A stretch of DNA of 64,000 nt from Syntrophobotulus glycolicus DSM 8271 (GCF_000190635.1 NC_015172.1:2604001-2668000), one strand, 5' to 3'; positions 34,640 through 43,655 are shown, numbered from the stretch's first letter. The notes: generated by a model not told the origin, from the sequence alone. Numbers and translations: made by a program.

Positions 34640-35684
34640 AATAAATCTCTCCTTCCACTTTGATATAGGGGTATGGTGCGAAAATCTTCTTGCAGAGGTT
34701 GAAGCTGCATGACCAGCGTGCATATCCGAGCCATGAGCTCACGGCCTGAACGACTTCCTTCTTGGTCATTTCCCCGGCCTTTTGCTTTTCGTCCATACGC
34801 TTAATGCGTCGCTTCATCGCCTGTTTTGATTTATCCCTCAATAGGCGGTGAGTCGTCCAGATTTTGAAGCCATAGGCATTGACGCCCTGCTCCAACGGGA
34901 AAATCTTGGTCTTTTGGTTAGTCTCAAGCCCGAGTCGCTCCTCAAGGAACGTCTTGATTTTTTTGAGGTACTCCTGGGCCTGTTCCTTCGTTGGCGTCAC
35001 GATGCAAACATCGTCCATGTACCGGGTGTAATACTTCACCTTGAGGAACCTCACGCAATACTGGTCGAGCTTGTCGAGGTAGATGTTCGCCATGTCCTGC
35101 GAGGTCACGTTCCCGAGCGGTATTCCTTTTTCTCCTTCCGGGCTTGAGTCAATGATTTTGTTAAGGAGCCGGAGAAGTTTTTCGTCCTTGATTTTCTTTT
35201 GAAGGATTCTCTTCAGGATGTCCCTGTCGATAGAGTAAAAGAACTTTTTGACATCTATTTTGAGAATCCATCCTCCGCCGTGCTTCCATTTGCACAACCT
35301 CATGTTATGCTGAAGGTGTTCGACCGCCCTGTGATTCCCTTTGTCCTCTTGGCAAGCAAACGAGCCTTTGATAAATACCGGCTTATAGACTTCCTTGAGA
35401 ACGCTGTGAACCGCGAATTGCACGGTCTTGTCCCGAATATGAGGAGCGGAGATATTTCTCTCTTTCGGCTCGAAAACCTTGAATCGAATGTACTTCCCGA
35501 CCTCATATTCTTCATCCTTGAGGTCTCGCCACAAGTGGACGAGATTCCTCTCCCTGCACATATCGAAGATGACGGCTTCCTTTTGGAATTTCCGCGCTCC
35601 TCGTTGTGTCTCACGGTATCCTTTCGCTATGTTGTCGTAGTCAACAACTGCGTCAAACAGCGGGCTTTTAGTAGTGTTCGTCAT
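34566..35684 (-). CDS. DGR-type reverse transcriptase
   Basis: A 372-residue RT. Motifs in order: WILKIDVKKFFYSIDRDILK (RT motif 3, first Asp), EGEKGIPLGNVTSQDMANIY (motif 4, with the LGNxxSQ form typical of DGR enzymes), RYMDDVCIV (active-site YxDD), then ETNQKTKIFPLEQGVNAYGF (motifs 6-7). It copies the TR RNA error-prone at adenines, producing cDNA that replaces the VR. ATG 35684 has gaaaggga upstream; the frame extends to 35813. Its 3' end overlaps the variable-protein start by 74 bp. Confidence 0.94.
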   Translation of the reverse strand: MTNTTKSPLFDAVVDYDNIAKGYRETQRGARKFQKEAVIFDMCRERNLVHLWRDLKDEEYEVGKYIRFKVFEPKERNISAPHIRDKTVQFAVHSVLKEVYKPVFIKGSFACQEDKGNHRAVEHLQHNMRLCKWKHGGGWILKIDVKKFFYSIDRDILKRILQKKIKDEKLLRLLNKIIDSSPEGEKGIPLGNVTSQDMANIYLDKLDQYCVRFLKVKYYTRYMDDVCIVTPTKEQAQEYLKKIKTFLEERLGLETNQKTKIFPLEQGVNAYGFKIWTTHRLLRDKSKQAMKRRIKRMDEKQKAGEMTKKEVVQAVSSWLGYARWSCSFNLCKKIFAPYPYIKVEGEIYFGRISRNNQSRRPVQERSNPTSPH

Positions 35685-35833
35685 AATGGCATCCCTTTCA
35701 TGAAGCGGCTTGGCAGTTATGACATTGTTCATGTGTTTACACCGTTTCCACAGTGAAGGATTGCCCCTCCCTTGAAGTATAACAAGGACTCGCCGATGAA
35801 GCCGTGACCGCATCGGACGAAAGACTTACAGGG

Positions 35834-35927
35834 CGGGCCGCCAGCCGACGTTGTCGTTGCGATTCGACTGCCCATTGTTGTTCCAATAGCGGGCCGAATT
35901 GTAGCCGCGAATCGCACGGTTAGCGGT
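35834..35927 (-). repeat. DGR template repeat (TR)
   Basis: 94 bp between the Avd-like and RT genes, 95% identical to the VR. The coding strand has 22 adenines, many in AAC/AAT codons (NNN after YW and RNDN near the end). Five of these adenines are changed in the present VR. Confidence 0.94.
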
Positions 35928-35930
35928 CAA

Positions 35931-35946
35931 ACAGGGACAACCCTGT
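35931..35946 (-). other. Hairpin just 5' of the template repeat
   Basis: ACAGGG (35931-35936) pairs with CCCTGT (35941-35946) around a four-base loop, three bases from the TR edge on the transcript's 5' side. It may mark or protect the 5' boundary of the template RNA. Confidence 0.55.
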
Positions 35947-35952
35947 GAGTAG

Positions 35953-36300
35953 TTACTTTTTCCCGTAGTGGGCCTTTATCAGACCCCCGCATATGCGCCC
36001 GAGCTCGGAGATTTTCTCTTGCAGCTCATAGGCTTTCTTTTGGGTGATGTACTTCTGATTCCTCGCCATCCCAAAATGAATGAGCAGGAGCTTCAGGTCT
36101 GCGTCCACCTCCCGGAGGTAATGGATGCGGTCATCCGTCTTGAGTGCGCTGTACATCATAGTGTTTCGGATGACCCTGTAACATGCCTGTTTTATCTCTT
36201 GGCAGAGGCAAAACTTCTCGGACTGCGGGAAGTTCCTCAAAAGGGGATAAATCCTGTCAAGGAAGATTTCAGCTTTCTTCTGAAGCATGGAAGGCTCCAC
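35953..36300 (-). CDS. avd: Avd-like DGR accessory protein
   Basis: A 115-residue all-helical protein at the canonical place directly before the TR. The pattern IFLDRIYPLLRNFPQSEKFC, IKQACYRVIRNTMMYSA, YLREVDADLKLLLIHFGMAR and ITQKKAYELQEKISELGRIC fits the four-helix bundle of Avd, a basic pentameric protein that binds the RT and template RNA. The start is GTG behind gaggtg, overlapping the previous gene by 31 bp. Confidence 0.85.
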   Translation of the reverse strand: MEPSMLQKKAEIFLDRIYPLLRNFPQSEKFCLCQEIKQACYRVIRNTMMYSALKTDDRIHYLREVDADLKLLLIHFGMARNQKYITQKKAYELQEKISELGRICGGLIKAHYGKK

Positions 36301-36538
36301 GAATCAAACACCTCTTTTCCCGCAATCTCTCAAGTTCTTGGACGTCTCCGTAATACTCGCATCCGTAGTCGGTGAGCTTGATTGTCGCTTTCTTGTCTGT
36401 CCCTGTGATGATGCCGGAGATGATGAAGTCATCATCCTTGAGGCCGGAGCAATCACCGTCGCATAAAGGAACCAATTCACTGAACAAGTTCCCTATCATG
36501 CAGCTCAGCTCCCTCCTCGGGCACGCCACTTTATACAT
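36269..36538 (-). CDS. Small phage protein before the DGR
   Basis: An 89-residue protein (MYKVACPRRELSCMIGNLFS, then ELVPLCDGDCSGLKDDDFII), rich in cysteine and acidic residues. The start overlaps the preceding stop. Not recognised. Its place between tail genes and avd suggests it is either a late structural accessory or part of the DGR cassette. Confidence 0.6.
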   Translation of the reverse strand: MYKVACPRRELSCMIGNLFSELVPLCDGDCSGLKDDDFIISGIITGTDKKATIKLTDYGCEYYGDVQELERLREKRCLIRGAFHASEES

Positions 36539-36845
36539 AGATTTTCCGCGCCACCGGGTCATAGATGCCGTTGCTGAGCTTGATGTTGCTGAGCGAGCTG
36601 AAGTTCTCAATAAACACGTTGTTGGTCATATTATTCAAGGTTGCATCCTTGACGACCTTGAGCTCAGCCTGAAGCTGTGCAATAGAGGCATCCTGAGTTA
36701 TGGTCTGCGCGGTGACTGCCTGGATGCCGTCGTCCATATGACCGAGATTGTTCTCGCTCAGCGGCGTCCCGTTCTGGATGACTTCGCCCGTTTCCTCGTC
36801 GACGACATGGTCTTTCCATCCGACTTTGCTATAAGGATTCAACAC
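36531..36845 (-). CDS. Phage tail accessory protein
   Basis: About 104 residues: LNPYSKVGWKDHVVDEETGE, a TPLSENNLGHMDDGI segment and a short coiled coil (ASIAQLQAELKVVKDAT). The N-terminal pattern with 'GWKDH...G...PLS..N...M' recurs in small proteins at the fibre end of Firmicute phage tails. The likely start is a GTG seven bases from ggagg. Confidence 0.65.
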   Translation of the reverse strand: MLNPYSKVGWKDHVVDEETGEVIQNGTPLSENNLGHMDDGIQAVTAQTITQDASIAQLQAELKVVKDATLNNMTNNVFIENFSSLSNIKLSNGIYDPVARKIYV

Positions 36846-37158
36846 TTTCAACCTCCATTTCTGTAAAGCGGTACTTAAAGGCTACATAGAGCCCCTTGCT
36901 TTGTGGTTTCGTAAAGACCCTGTCGGTCAGCGCGACCACATCGCCGTCATTGTCGACGAGCTGCACGTTTGAGACGCTGCCGACAACCGCATCGTCAAAG
37001 TAGACGTAAATCTTCACGACGTCTCCTTCAACGATAGACTTGAAAATCGGCCTTGTCTGCGGAGCTCCGTTGAGGCTGTACGCCGCATGATGGATAGAGC
37101 TCGCGAACCTTTGGGCCTGTTTGTTTAGGCCGATGCCCGTCAATGTCTTCATGGTCAT
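36829..37158 (-). CDS. Phage tail protein, unknown
   Basis: A 109-residue protein of mainly beta character (DVVKIYVYFDDAVVGSVSNV, YVAFKYRFTEMEVESVE). It overlaps the genes on both sides by a few bases. No family recognised; the place after the baseplate tail-protein-I gene suggests a fibre-attachment or baseplate accessory. Confidence 0.6.
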   Translation of the reverse strand: MTMKTLTGIGLNKQAQRFASSIHHAAYSLNGAPQTRPIFKSIVEGDVVKIYVYFDDAVVGSVSNVQLVDNDGDVVALTDRVFTKPQSKGLYVAFKYRFTEMEVESVESL

Positions 37159-37994
37159 TCATCTCCTTTCGTCATGGTTTTCTCTGATGCGAGAGGATAA
37201 GTCACTTCACCATCGCGGGCCGAAGACTTGACCTCCGAGACGGAATCAAAGCCATAATAAAGCGAACAATTCTCCTCGTGGTATATCCTCCGCGATGTCA
37301 TTGTCCGGCCTGTCAGAGGATAATCCTTGATAGCTCCGCCGCTTTGGGACTGAGCCACGCCCGCCGAGGCGACCATATGGCCGACACACACCGCGATCGG
37401 GAAGACGCCGCACACGATAGTCCCGCAAAGGGGATAACGGGAAAATCCCGTCTGCTCCTTGGAACGGATTCCGATGACGTTTCCGCTGTCCACACCGTAG
37501 TTAGGCTTTGCACTCGCTTCCTTGACCTTCATCACCTCGGCGTCTATGATGCGGATGTCATTGACGCCACTCGGATTCTTGCCCCGGAGGAAGATGATAA
37601 ACTCAGCCCATCTCTCCGGGTCTGTCTTATAAAACGGCTCTATGTAGGATTGTTCATATCCGAGAGCCTTGAGGGCAAGGAGGACGCCCGGCCTTGTCCC
37701 GGCCTGCTCCGCGATAATGGCCTTCATGGAAAGCCGTGTCCTGTAGGCTTCGGCATCCTCGCCCTTGAGCCGGGGCATTTCCCGGTCTTTACCGTGTTCC
37801 GGGAGCATGACCTCGCTTGCGCTGATGACCATTGACTCGGCCCGCACCCGGAAGATGTCCCTCTTGGTGTCGTCAAACAGCTTCCCGACGACCTTGAAAA
37901 AGATATAGAACTGATTCGCTGCCTTTTTCCCTTTCCTCAGCGGAGTAAAGAGGAGGCTGAACATGTACTCGCCGAACCTCTCAAATCTCGCCAT
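37155..37994 (-). CDS. Baseplate/tail protein I-like (XkdU position)
   Basis: A 279-residue protein directly after baseplate J, the position of gpI/XkdU. ERFGEYMFSLLFTPLRKGKK and the region AYRTRLSMKAIIAEQAGTRP then GVLLALKALGYEQ suggest a tail-protein-I-type fold. The final ~100 residues include a Gly/Ser-rich, hydrophobic stretch (CGTIVCGVFPIAVCVGHMVA). It would cap the wedge that holds the fibres. Confidence 0.7.
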   Translation of the reverse strand: MARFERFGEYMFSLLFTPLRKGKKAANQFYIFFKVVGKLFDDTKRDIFRVRAESMVISASEVMLPEHGKDREMPRLKGEDAEAYRTRLSMKAIIAEQAGTRPGVLLALKALGYEQSYIEPFYKTDPERWAEFIIFLRGKNPSGVNDIRIIDAEVMKVKEASAKPNYGVDSGNVIGIRSKEQTGFSRYPLCGTIVCGVFPIAVCVGHMVASAGVAQSQSGGAIKDYPLTGRTMTSRRIYHEENCSLYYGFDSVSEVKSSARDGEVTYPLASEKTMTKGDE

Positions 37995-37998
37995 CGCC

Positions 37999-39135
37999 TC
38001 ACGTCCTTTCCACTGTCACCGATACCTCACCGAGGATGATGACCTTGTCGCTGTCAAGGAAGACGTCCTCACTTGGAACCGTAACCTTGACATTGCGGAC
38101 GGATGCGACCTTGCTTTTGACAGCGTGGACGATGTCGGCGTGAGTGAGCTCGTTGAGCTCCCGGTTTTTCCGTATCTGAAGCAGCTCCGAGATAGCAGCC
38201 TTCACGCTGTCGGCGATGCCGTCATCCGAAACGGTGTCCGGGATGGTCACGGTTACGGAGACAGGCTGCTCTATGGTCGTAGAGCTCTTCACGAGCACGT
38301 CGTCATAGTTGCCGATAATCTTGTCGACCTCGGCCCGCACCTGTGCAAGGAGGCCCTCCGTCGCTTCTCCCGCCGTCCCTGTGACGATGATGTCGACCGT
38401 TCCTTGACCTCTCGGGTGCATATCGTTCACCTTGACAAAGAGCACGCCCGGAACCTGTTCACAAGCGTTTTGATACTTCTCGGCGATGGGCCTTGTGGCA
38501 AGCTCAGACCACGAGCGGAGGGTGCGCTCCCGGAGGCTCTCAACGTCCTCAATGTCGCTGCCTTCCCGGACTATCCAGTCAGAACCATTGGAGACCGTGC
38601 AGCCGCCCTCTAAATGCGTCAGGGAGCGCGTTATCTGCCCGGGTGGTACATTGTACCTTGAGCCCTCCCGTTCGGCCTCCACGAGGACGCCGACCGTCTC
38701 CGCGCCCTTCTGAAGGACGGTATCCTTCAGGACAAAGAATCGGAGCTCCTCGCCGTTGACGTCCTTGATGGTCTTGAAGACGTGCCCTTTGGCAATGCGA
38801 ACGGCCTCCGCGCCTTCTCCCCTTGTCACAGTGACATAGCCTTGCGTTTTGAGGGCTTCCTTTTGTTTCTTGCCGAAGTCCGCCGCTTTGAGCTTGAGCC
38901 ATATCCCCTCAGCATGAGCGACAAACATGTTATTGAGCACACGGCGGAGGAGGTTGATGAGCTCGATGCGGATGCGGAGGACTATCATCAAGAGGGTGTA
39001 AAAGATGCCGCCCGAGCTGAAGTTCGTTATTGAGAAGCCCTCGCTTTTAAGCTGCGCGACCGTCTCCTCCTTGAGCTTCTCGATGTCCGGGACGGGAAGA
39101 ATCTCGTCAAGAACCTTTTCATCAATCAATTTCAA
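37999..39135 (-). CDS. Baseplate assembly protein J (Mu gp47/XkdT-like)
   Basis: A 378-residue protein with the baseplate_J features: an N-terminal helix region (RIRIELINLLRRVLNNMFVA), AEGIWLKLKAADFGKKQKEA, and a central CTVSNGSDWIVREGSDIEDV followed by ESLRERTLRSW, then PGVLFVKVNDMHPRGQGTVD. It forms the wedge of a contractile-tail baseplate. The end overlaps nothing; the start overlaps the gp25-like gene by 14 bp. Confidence 0.9.
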   Translation of the reverse strand: MKLIDEKVLDEILPVPDIEKLKEETVAQLKSEGFSITNFSSGGIFYTLLMIVLRIRIELINLLRRVLNNMFVAHAEGIWLKLKAADFGKKQKEALKTQGYVTVTRGEGAEAVRIAKGHVFKTIKDVNGEELRFFVLKDTVLQKGAETVGVLVEAEREGSRYNVPPGQITRSLTHLEGGCTVSNGSDWIVREGSDIEDVESLRERTLRSWSELATRPIAEKYQNACEQVPGVLFVKVNDMHPRGQGTVDIIVTGTAGEATEGLLAQVRAEVDKIIGNYDDVLVKSSTTIEQPVSVTVTIPDTVSDDGIADSVKAAISELLQIRKNRELNELTHADIVHAVKSKVASVRNVKVTVPSEDVFLDSDKVIILGEVSVTVERT

Positions 39136-39535
39136 TCACCTCCACATTTACCCTGTCGACCGTGACGCTCACGCTGTAGGTCTGAGAATCCCCGATAAAG
39201 CAAAAGGTAGTGAACACCTTGAGCGCGTCATCCTCAAGCTTTACCTCGGTTGAGATGGTCTCAGAGTCGACGATTTCTCTTCTTTCAAGCTTTTCTCTTA
39301 TGCGCTCCCCGACCTCTATGATGGTGAGCTCGTCGTCCTCGCTCTGCACGAAGTCGAGAAGCGACCATCCCCACTCAGTATCATAGAAGAGCTCGCCCGC
39401 CTGTGTCATAGCCTCAAGCCGGATGTCCTGCATGATGCAGTCGAACCCGGACACAAGAGGCGCGTCGCCAGTGGCCGCCTGGGTGAGCTGCCACGAGGGG
39501 TCAAGCTTAATGTCTGTGTCGTTTAACCCTGCCAT
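39122..39535 (-). CDS. Baseplate wedge protein, gp25/W-like (XkdS position)
   Basis: About 137 residues. FDCIMQDIRLEAMTQAGELF, then YDTEWGWSLLDFVQS fits the gp25-type lysozyme-like wedge domain (first turn-tail strand and 'WG..L' motif). The ATG at 39535 overlaps the previous stop; the longer frame to 39559 lacks an RBS. It lies in the conserved order W-J-I. Confidence 0.75.
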   Translation of the reverse strand: MAGLNDTDIKLDPSWQLTQAATGDAPLVSGFDCIMQDIRLEAMTQAGELFYDTEWGWSLLDFVQSEDDELTIIEVGERIREKLERREIVDSETISTEVKLEDDALKVFTTFCFIGDSQTYSVSVTVDRVNVEVIEID

Positions 39536-39819
39536 CAAACCACCTCCCCGATAATGCACGGATTGAGCTCACCGTACAGAAGGCCGACCGCGACGGTTTT
39601 CCCGAGCTCGACGTTTACCTTGGAAAGCACTCCGGGAATCTCCGGGAAGCGTTCGTCAATCTCGCCCGTTTTGTCAAGAATCTTGAGGCTGTATTCGTAC
39701 CACTCGCCCGTGGACGCTGCTCTTGTGACCCTTGCACGCATAAGGCCGGGGAGCTGCAAGTGAGGGAAGTCGGCGGCGAGCTGCTTTGCTATTACACTTT
39801 TGACCATTTCCTCAAGCAT
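39535..39819 (-). CDS. Baseplate-region protein, unknown
   Basis: A 94-residue protein with a strong RBS (gaaggaggg) before ATG 39819; the longer frame to 39987 is rejected. RVTRAASTGEWYEYSLKILD, then EIDERFPEIPGVLSK suggests a small beta-barrel protein as found between hub and wedge genes (compare XkdR/DUF2577-like). Family assignment is tentative. Confidence 0.65.
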   Translation of the reverse strand: MLEEMVKSVIAKQLAADFPHLQLPGLMRARVTRAASTGEWYEYSLKILDKTGEIDERFPEIPGVLSKVNVELGKTVAVGLLYGELNPCIIGEVV

Positions 39820-39836
39820 TGCTCTCCCTCCTTCGG

Positions 39837-40604
39837 TTAAAAATAGATGTAGGTGCGGATGAACCCCGCCTCGTTGGTAGTAAAGACGACCTTCTTGACC
39901 TCGAACTCGCCGGACACCTGCGGGTGTGAAACGCTTATTTTGTGCGAGTGCTTGATGAACGGTGCGGAGACCGTTTCGAGTTCCCACACGCCCCCCGGCC
40001 TGTTGAGGGTGATGATGTTCGTCCCGTACTCAAACGAGAAAACCTTTGTTTGTTCGGGCTTCTCTCCCCAATAGAAGACTCCGCCCGAAAAGAAAAACTT
40101 CTCAGCGATTCCCCATGCGGCGTGTATCTCGTTAATGACCGAGACCACGTTCTTTTGAAAGATGGGGATTCGCGCCTTTGCCGGATGTGCCGCCGCCGAA
40201 AGCTTCATCTTCTGAACCCCGGCCTTTGCGAGGCAAAAGGAGATAATCTCCTGCGGCGTCGCATCTAAAAACGTGTTGTTAATGGCCGTTTCCTCAAGGA
40301 GAATCATGTCGTCCTTGAGGAGGATTTCGTTCATGTAACCGCCGCTGTCATACGGCTTGGTGATATATCCTTCGAAGACATCGTCGAAAACCCCGTTGTA
40401 ACCGAGCTGGATGAGGGCCTTTTCTTTGACGTCGAGAGTGAGCTTCTCTTTGAACTGCCGGGTAAACCTCACCTTCGCCCAATCAAAGTAACTGTCTTTG
40501 CTTGAATAAACCTCGATTTCTACGCCTTCCCTGAAGGTGTATTTCCCGAGCTCTACGCTGATTTCGGGATAGAATAATTCAGCCGTTTCCACTCTTAGAA
40601 TCAC
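39837..40604 (-). CDS. Tail hub protein (gpD/XkdQ-like)
   Basis: A 255-residue protein. EGVEIEVYSSKDSYFDWAKV, TLDVKEKALIQLGYNGVFDD then VFEGYI, and NTFLDATPQEIISFCLAKAG are typical of the phage late-control D/XkdQ hub family that caps the tube at the baseplate. The family is often ~320-350 residues, so this is a short member. Upstream and downstream genes are 4 and 17 bp away. Confidence 0.72.
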   Translation of the reverse strand: MILRVETAELFYPEISVELGKYTFREGVEIEVYSSKDSYFDWAKVRFTRQFKEKLTLDVKEKALIQLGYNGVFDDVFEGYITKPYDSGGYMNEILLKDDMILLEETAINNTFLDATPQEIISFCLAKAGVQKMKLSAAAHPAKARIPIFQKNVVSVINEIHAAWGIAEKFFFSGGVFYWGEKPEQTKVFSFEYGTNIITLNRPGGVWELETVSAPFIKHSHKISVSHPQVSGEFEVKKVVFTTNEAGFIRTYIYF

Positions 40605-40608
40605 TTCC

Positions 40609-41202
40609 TTAGTACGGCATCATTGAGAGCCTGTTCGCATAGGCCGTCGTGCTTACGTCATCCACAGCGGGGGAGTTGTTGGTCTTGGGAGCCGTCCCCC
40701 GGCTGCCGCTCAAATAGCTTTGATATGCCGGGTCGAGCTTGCTTACCGCCGATGAGGTGCTCGTCTGCGAGCTGCCGCTCTTGGATTTTGTCGCCGTGAT
40801 GGTCATTGGATTGTACGACCAGAACTCAAGGCTCACCGTGAGCTGCTCCTTTTTGCTTTCCTCCTTCGAGCTGAGGCTCTTGAAGATGACCTTCTTGACC
40901 CGGCGCGCTGCCGTGTGCTCGTTGATGATTTCATGAACGACAGGCTTCTCCTGTCCTGCCTTTTTGAAAAGGTTTTGTATCTTGTCGAGCTTCTCTTTCC
41001 TCGTGGCGTTGGGGCCGTCTTCTAGGATGAGCTCAATCGTCACCTTTGCGTCCTCGTACCCCTCTGCCTGTTTCGCCTTCGCGGAGCTCCCTTCGACTGT
41101 CTGCTCTTCGATGAGAGCGTCATCCCTGACCTCTATACTCTTGATGAGGCCGGGGAGGATAACCCCGCTCACTTTAATCGAACTGTCGTCGACAAATATC
41201 AA
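40609..41202 (-). CDS. Tail/baseplate protein
   Basis: A 197-residue protein between tape measure and hub, the position of XkdP in PBSX. The folded part (~1-130; KVTIELILEDGPNATRKEKL, KKVIFKSLSSKEESKKEQLT, VSLEFWSYNP) resembles tube-end initiator proteins. The rest is Ser/Thr-rich and no LysM motif is evident. Confidence 0.65.
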   Translation of the reverse strand: MIFVDDSSIKVSGVILPGLIKSIEVRDDALIEEQTVEGSSAKAKQAEGYEDAKVTIELILEDGPNATRKEKLDKIQNLFKKAGQEKPVVHEIINEHTAARRVKKVIFKSLSSKEESKKEQLTVSLEFWSYNPMTITATKSKSGSSQTSTSSAVSKLDPAYQSYLSGSRGTAPKTNNSPAVDDVSTTAYANRLSMMPY

Positions 41203-41204
41203 GA

Positions 41205-43655
41205 TTATCCCTCCCCTTCAGCGACGAGCCCGTTGCTGTTGACGTAGTCCTCAATCTCCTTGAGGAGCTTGAGGAGCAGCGGGAGCTCTTTGATTTTGGA
41301 GAAGTCCACGTTTAGGAGCAGTTTCTCGATGATGATGCGCCTGTCTCTTTCCGTGGTCGTCTCCGATGTTTCTTTCTCCCGGGAGATTTCCTTGAGGTTG
41401 ACCTTCTTGACAGGCTCCCGGCCTCCTGTCGTGTCAATTTTGCCGAGCCCCTTCTCCACGGCTTGAGCCGGGAGGTCTGCACCCTGTTCGATGCCCTGCG
41501 CCAGCGTGGACATTGTCCTGTGCCCCGAAAGCGTCAGCTCCGCGAGAGGCCCTTCCTTCGCATCCGAGAACGGAAGAAGCTTTCTAACCTTCTGGAAGAT
41601 GCCTTTTACCGCCTCGACGGGCTTCATGGCCGCGCTCTTGATGCCTTCAACGAGGGTGTCGATGATTCTCGCGCCGCTTTCCCTGAAGAACGCCGGAACA
41701 CCCATAAAGAATTCCTTGATTGCATTGATGCCGTTGACAAAGCCTTCCTTGATGCGGGTCCACATATTCGAGAAGAAGGCGACTATTGAGTCCCAATGCG
41801 TGATAATGAGCATCGGAATCCCTATGAACGGCAGGAATGCGGCGATTGCTATTTGCAGCCAGGTCGGCATCCCCGAGAAGAGATTCCGAATCCAGTCAAA
41901 CCCGGCCTTTATGCCGTTGACGAAGCCGTTCCAAACGCCTTGTATCCACGAGACCACCGAGTCCCAATTCCGCCAGAGTAGAATAATCGCGGCCACTAAA
42001 GCGACGATGCCTATAATAATCCACGTGATAGGATTCGCGAGCAGGGCCGCCGTGAAGCTCCACACCGAGGCGATAAGCTCGGGCATCGCTGTCACCGCCG
42101 TCGTGATTGCTTGCTTTGCCATCCCCACAAGGCCGAGGGCCATGTTCTTTAATGCCGTGACCCCGTTAATGGCTGCCGTCCTCGCCATGCTTGCGATATT
42201 GACGGCGACGTTTCTGATGCCAGTAACCGCCGACGAGGCAAAGGTCTTAACCGCGCTGAAGCCTCTCTTTAGACCGTCCCCGGCATACAGGGCCTTTATT
42301 TGGATAGTTGTAAGCAGGTCGGGGATTCCCCGTATCGCCCGGTAAAAACCTGTCGCAAGTCCCGCCGTCTTGGTGAACACAAGCCCCACGCCGCCGACGA
42401 CCGCGATTGTCGTCCCGGCCACCATCAGGAAGCCTCCCAGTGCGAGCACAATAATCATGATGACTTTGACGAGCTCCTGATTCTTCTCAATCCATGAGCC
42501 AACCTTTGTCAGGACTTCCTCGCCCCTGCCGAGCAGTTCGTTGACGGTGGGGAGGAGGCTGTTGCCGATGGACTCCTTGACGTTCTGGATGCGTTGCTGT
42601 AACCGCTGGTACTTCTCGGGCTCCGTGTCGTTGATAGCCGACGCCATTTCCCGGGCGGCCCCGACTCCTTCGCCCATCGACGAGTAAAGGCCGAGGATGT
42701 TGTTCTGCAAGTCTCCCGTCTTGGAGTACATGAGGTCAATGAGGGCGACCGCCTCCGTATCACCGAAAGCTTTTTGCAGTTGCATTTTTTCGGCTGCGTC
42801 CATCGTCTCTCCGAACTTGCCCCGGAGTTTACCGAGGATTTCCGGCATAGAGAGGAGCTGGTTGTTCGCGTCCGTGAACTTGAGGCCGAGCTCCTCGCCG
42901 CCTTTGACAGCCGAGCGGAGGAAAGCTTTGTATTTCGTTCCCGCCTCGGCTCCGCTCATTGTGGCCTGAAGCATACCCAATATAGAGAGCTGCTCCTCAA
43001 GGGGCACGTTGGCCGTCGTTGCCGAGGCCCCGAGGGTCTGAATCGCTTGTGCCATCCCTGAGCCCGTGGTCTTGAAGTTCTTGACCGAAGCCGCAATCCC
43101 CGCCGAGAACACTTCCCCGAACTCCATATCCGAAAGGTCGGAATAGAAGTTCTTGTATATGCCGTAACCCGTGGCGAAGAGGTTTGTCATCTCCGCGATG
43201 CTGGACTTTGTTCCCTTCGCGGTGATACCTGCAAGCTCCGTATACCCGGCGACGCCCGCATCCGTAAGGGAGGAGATGCCGCTCTTGATGTCATAGGCCG
43301 CCGTGATGAAGTCGGCTTTCGATGTCCCGGCCCACTGTTCGGAGAAGCTGCGCGCCGCATCCTCAAGGACGCCGAGGTCTTTGACGCCCACCGAGGCAAG
43401 CTCACCGAGAGCCCTTTTTGTCGCGAAGGTTGCCTCCACCGGGGCGAGAGCTGAGGCGGTTATCTGTGCGCCGATACCCGCCATCGCCGCCCCGGTCTTG
43501 GTCATGTCGCCGAAGGTCTGCTCCATGCTCTGAAGCTTCGAGACAGAGCCGCCGACCGAAGACTGCACACGGCCCATCGGGCCTGTCAGGTGGTCGACCA
43601 TGTTCATAATGAGGGACAGCTTGAAAACGGATTCTAAGCTCACACTATTCCTCAC
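41205..43655 (-). CDS. Tail tape measure protein (TP901 type)
   Basis: An 816-residue protein that sets tail length and is ejected at infection. The TP901 core is at ~70-350 (KRALGELASVGVKDLGVLED, VPLEEQLSILGMLQATMSGA, TKYKAFLRSAVKGG). Hydrophobic helices follow (VKVIMIIVLALGGFLMVAGT, ANPITWIIIGIVALVAAIIL) and the C-terminus is charged. At ~250 nm-equivalent spacing no length estimate is attempted. Start near GTG/ATG 43655 faces the plus-strand moron. Confidence 0.93.
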   Translation of the reverse strand: MRNSVSLESVFKLSLIMNMVDHLTGPMGRVQSSVGGSVSKLQSMEQTFGDMTKTGAAMAGIGAQITASALAPVEATFATKRALGELASVGVKDLGVLEDAARSFSEQWAGTSKADFITAAYDIKSGISSLTDAGVAGYTELAGITAKGTKSSIAEMTNLFATGYGIYKNFYSDLSDMEFGEVFSAGIAASVKNFKTTGSGMAQAIQTLGASATTANVPLEEQLSILGMLQATMSGAEAGTKYKAFLRSAVKGGEELGLKFTDANNQLLSMPEILGKLRGKFGETMDAAEKMQLQKAFGDTEAVALIDLMYSKTGDLQNNILGLYSSMGEGVGAAREMASAINDTEPEKYQRLQQRIQNVKESIGNSLLPTVNELLGRGEEVLTKVGSWIEKNQELVKVIMIIVLALGGFLMVAGTTIAVVGGVGLVFTKTAGLATGFYRAIRGIPDLLTTIQIKALYAGDGLKRGFSAVKTFASSAVTGIRNVAVNIASMARTAAINGVTALKNMALGLVGMAKQAITTAVTAMPELIASVWSFTAALLANPITWIIIGIVALVAAIILLWRNWDSVVSWIQGVWNGFVNGIKAGFDWIRNLFSGMPTWLQIAIAAFLPFIGIPMLIITHWDSIVAFFSNMWTRIKEGFVNGINAIKEFFMGVPAFFRESGARIIDTLVEGIKSAAMKPVEAVKGIFQKVRKLLPFSDAKEGPLAELTLSGHRTMSTLAQGIEQGADLPAQAVEKGLGKIDTTGGREPVKKVNLKEISREKETSETTTERDRRIIIEKLLLNVDFSKIKELPLLLKLLKEIEDYVNSNGLVAEGEG

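Noticed and set aside
35729-35917. Open frame running through the DGR template repeat
   Set aside because: It reads TR DNA in a frame not used by the variable protein; the TR functions as RNA and needs no translation.
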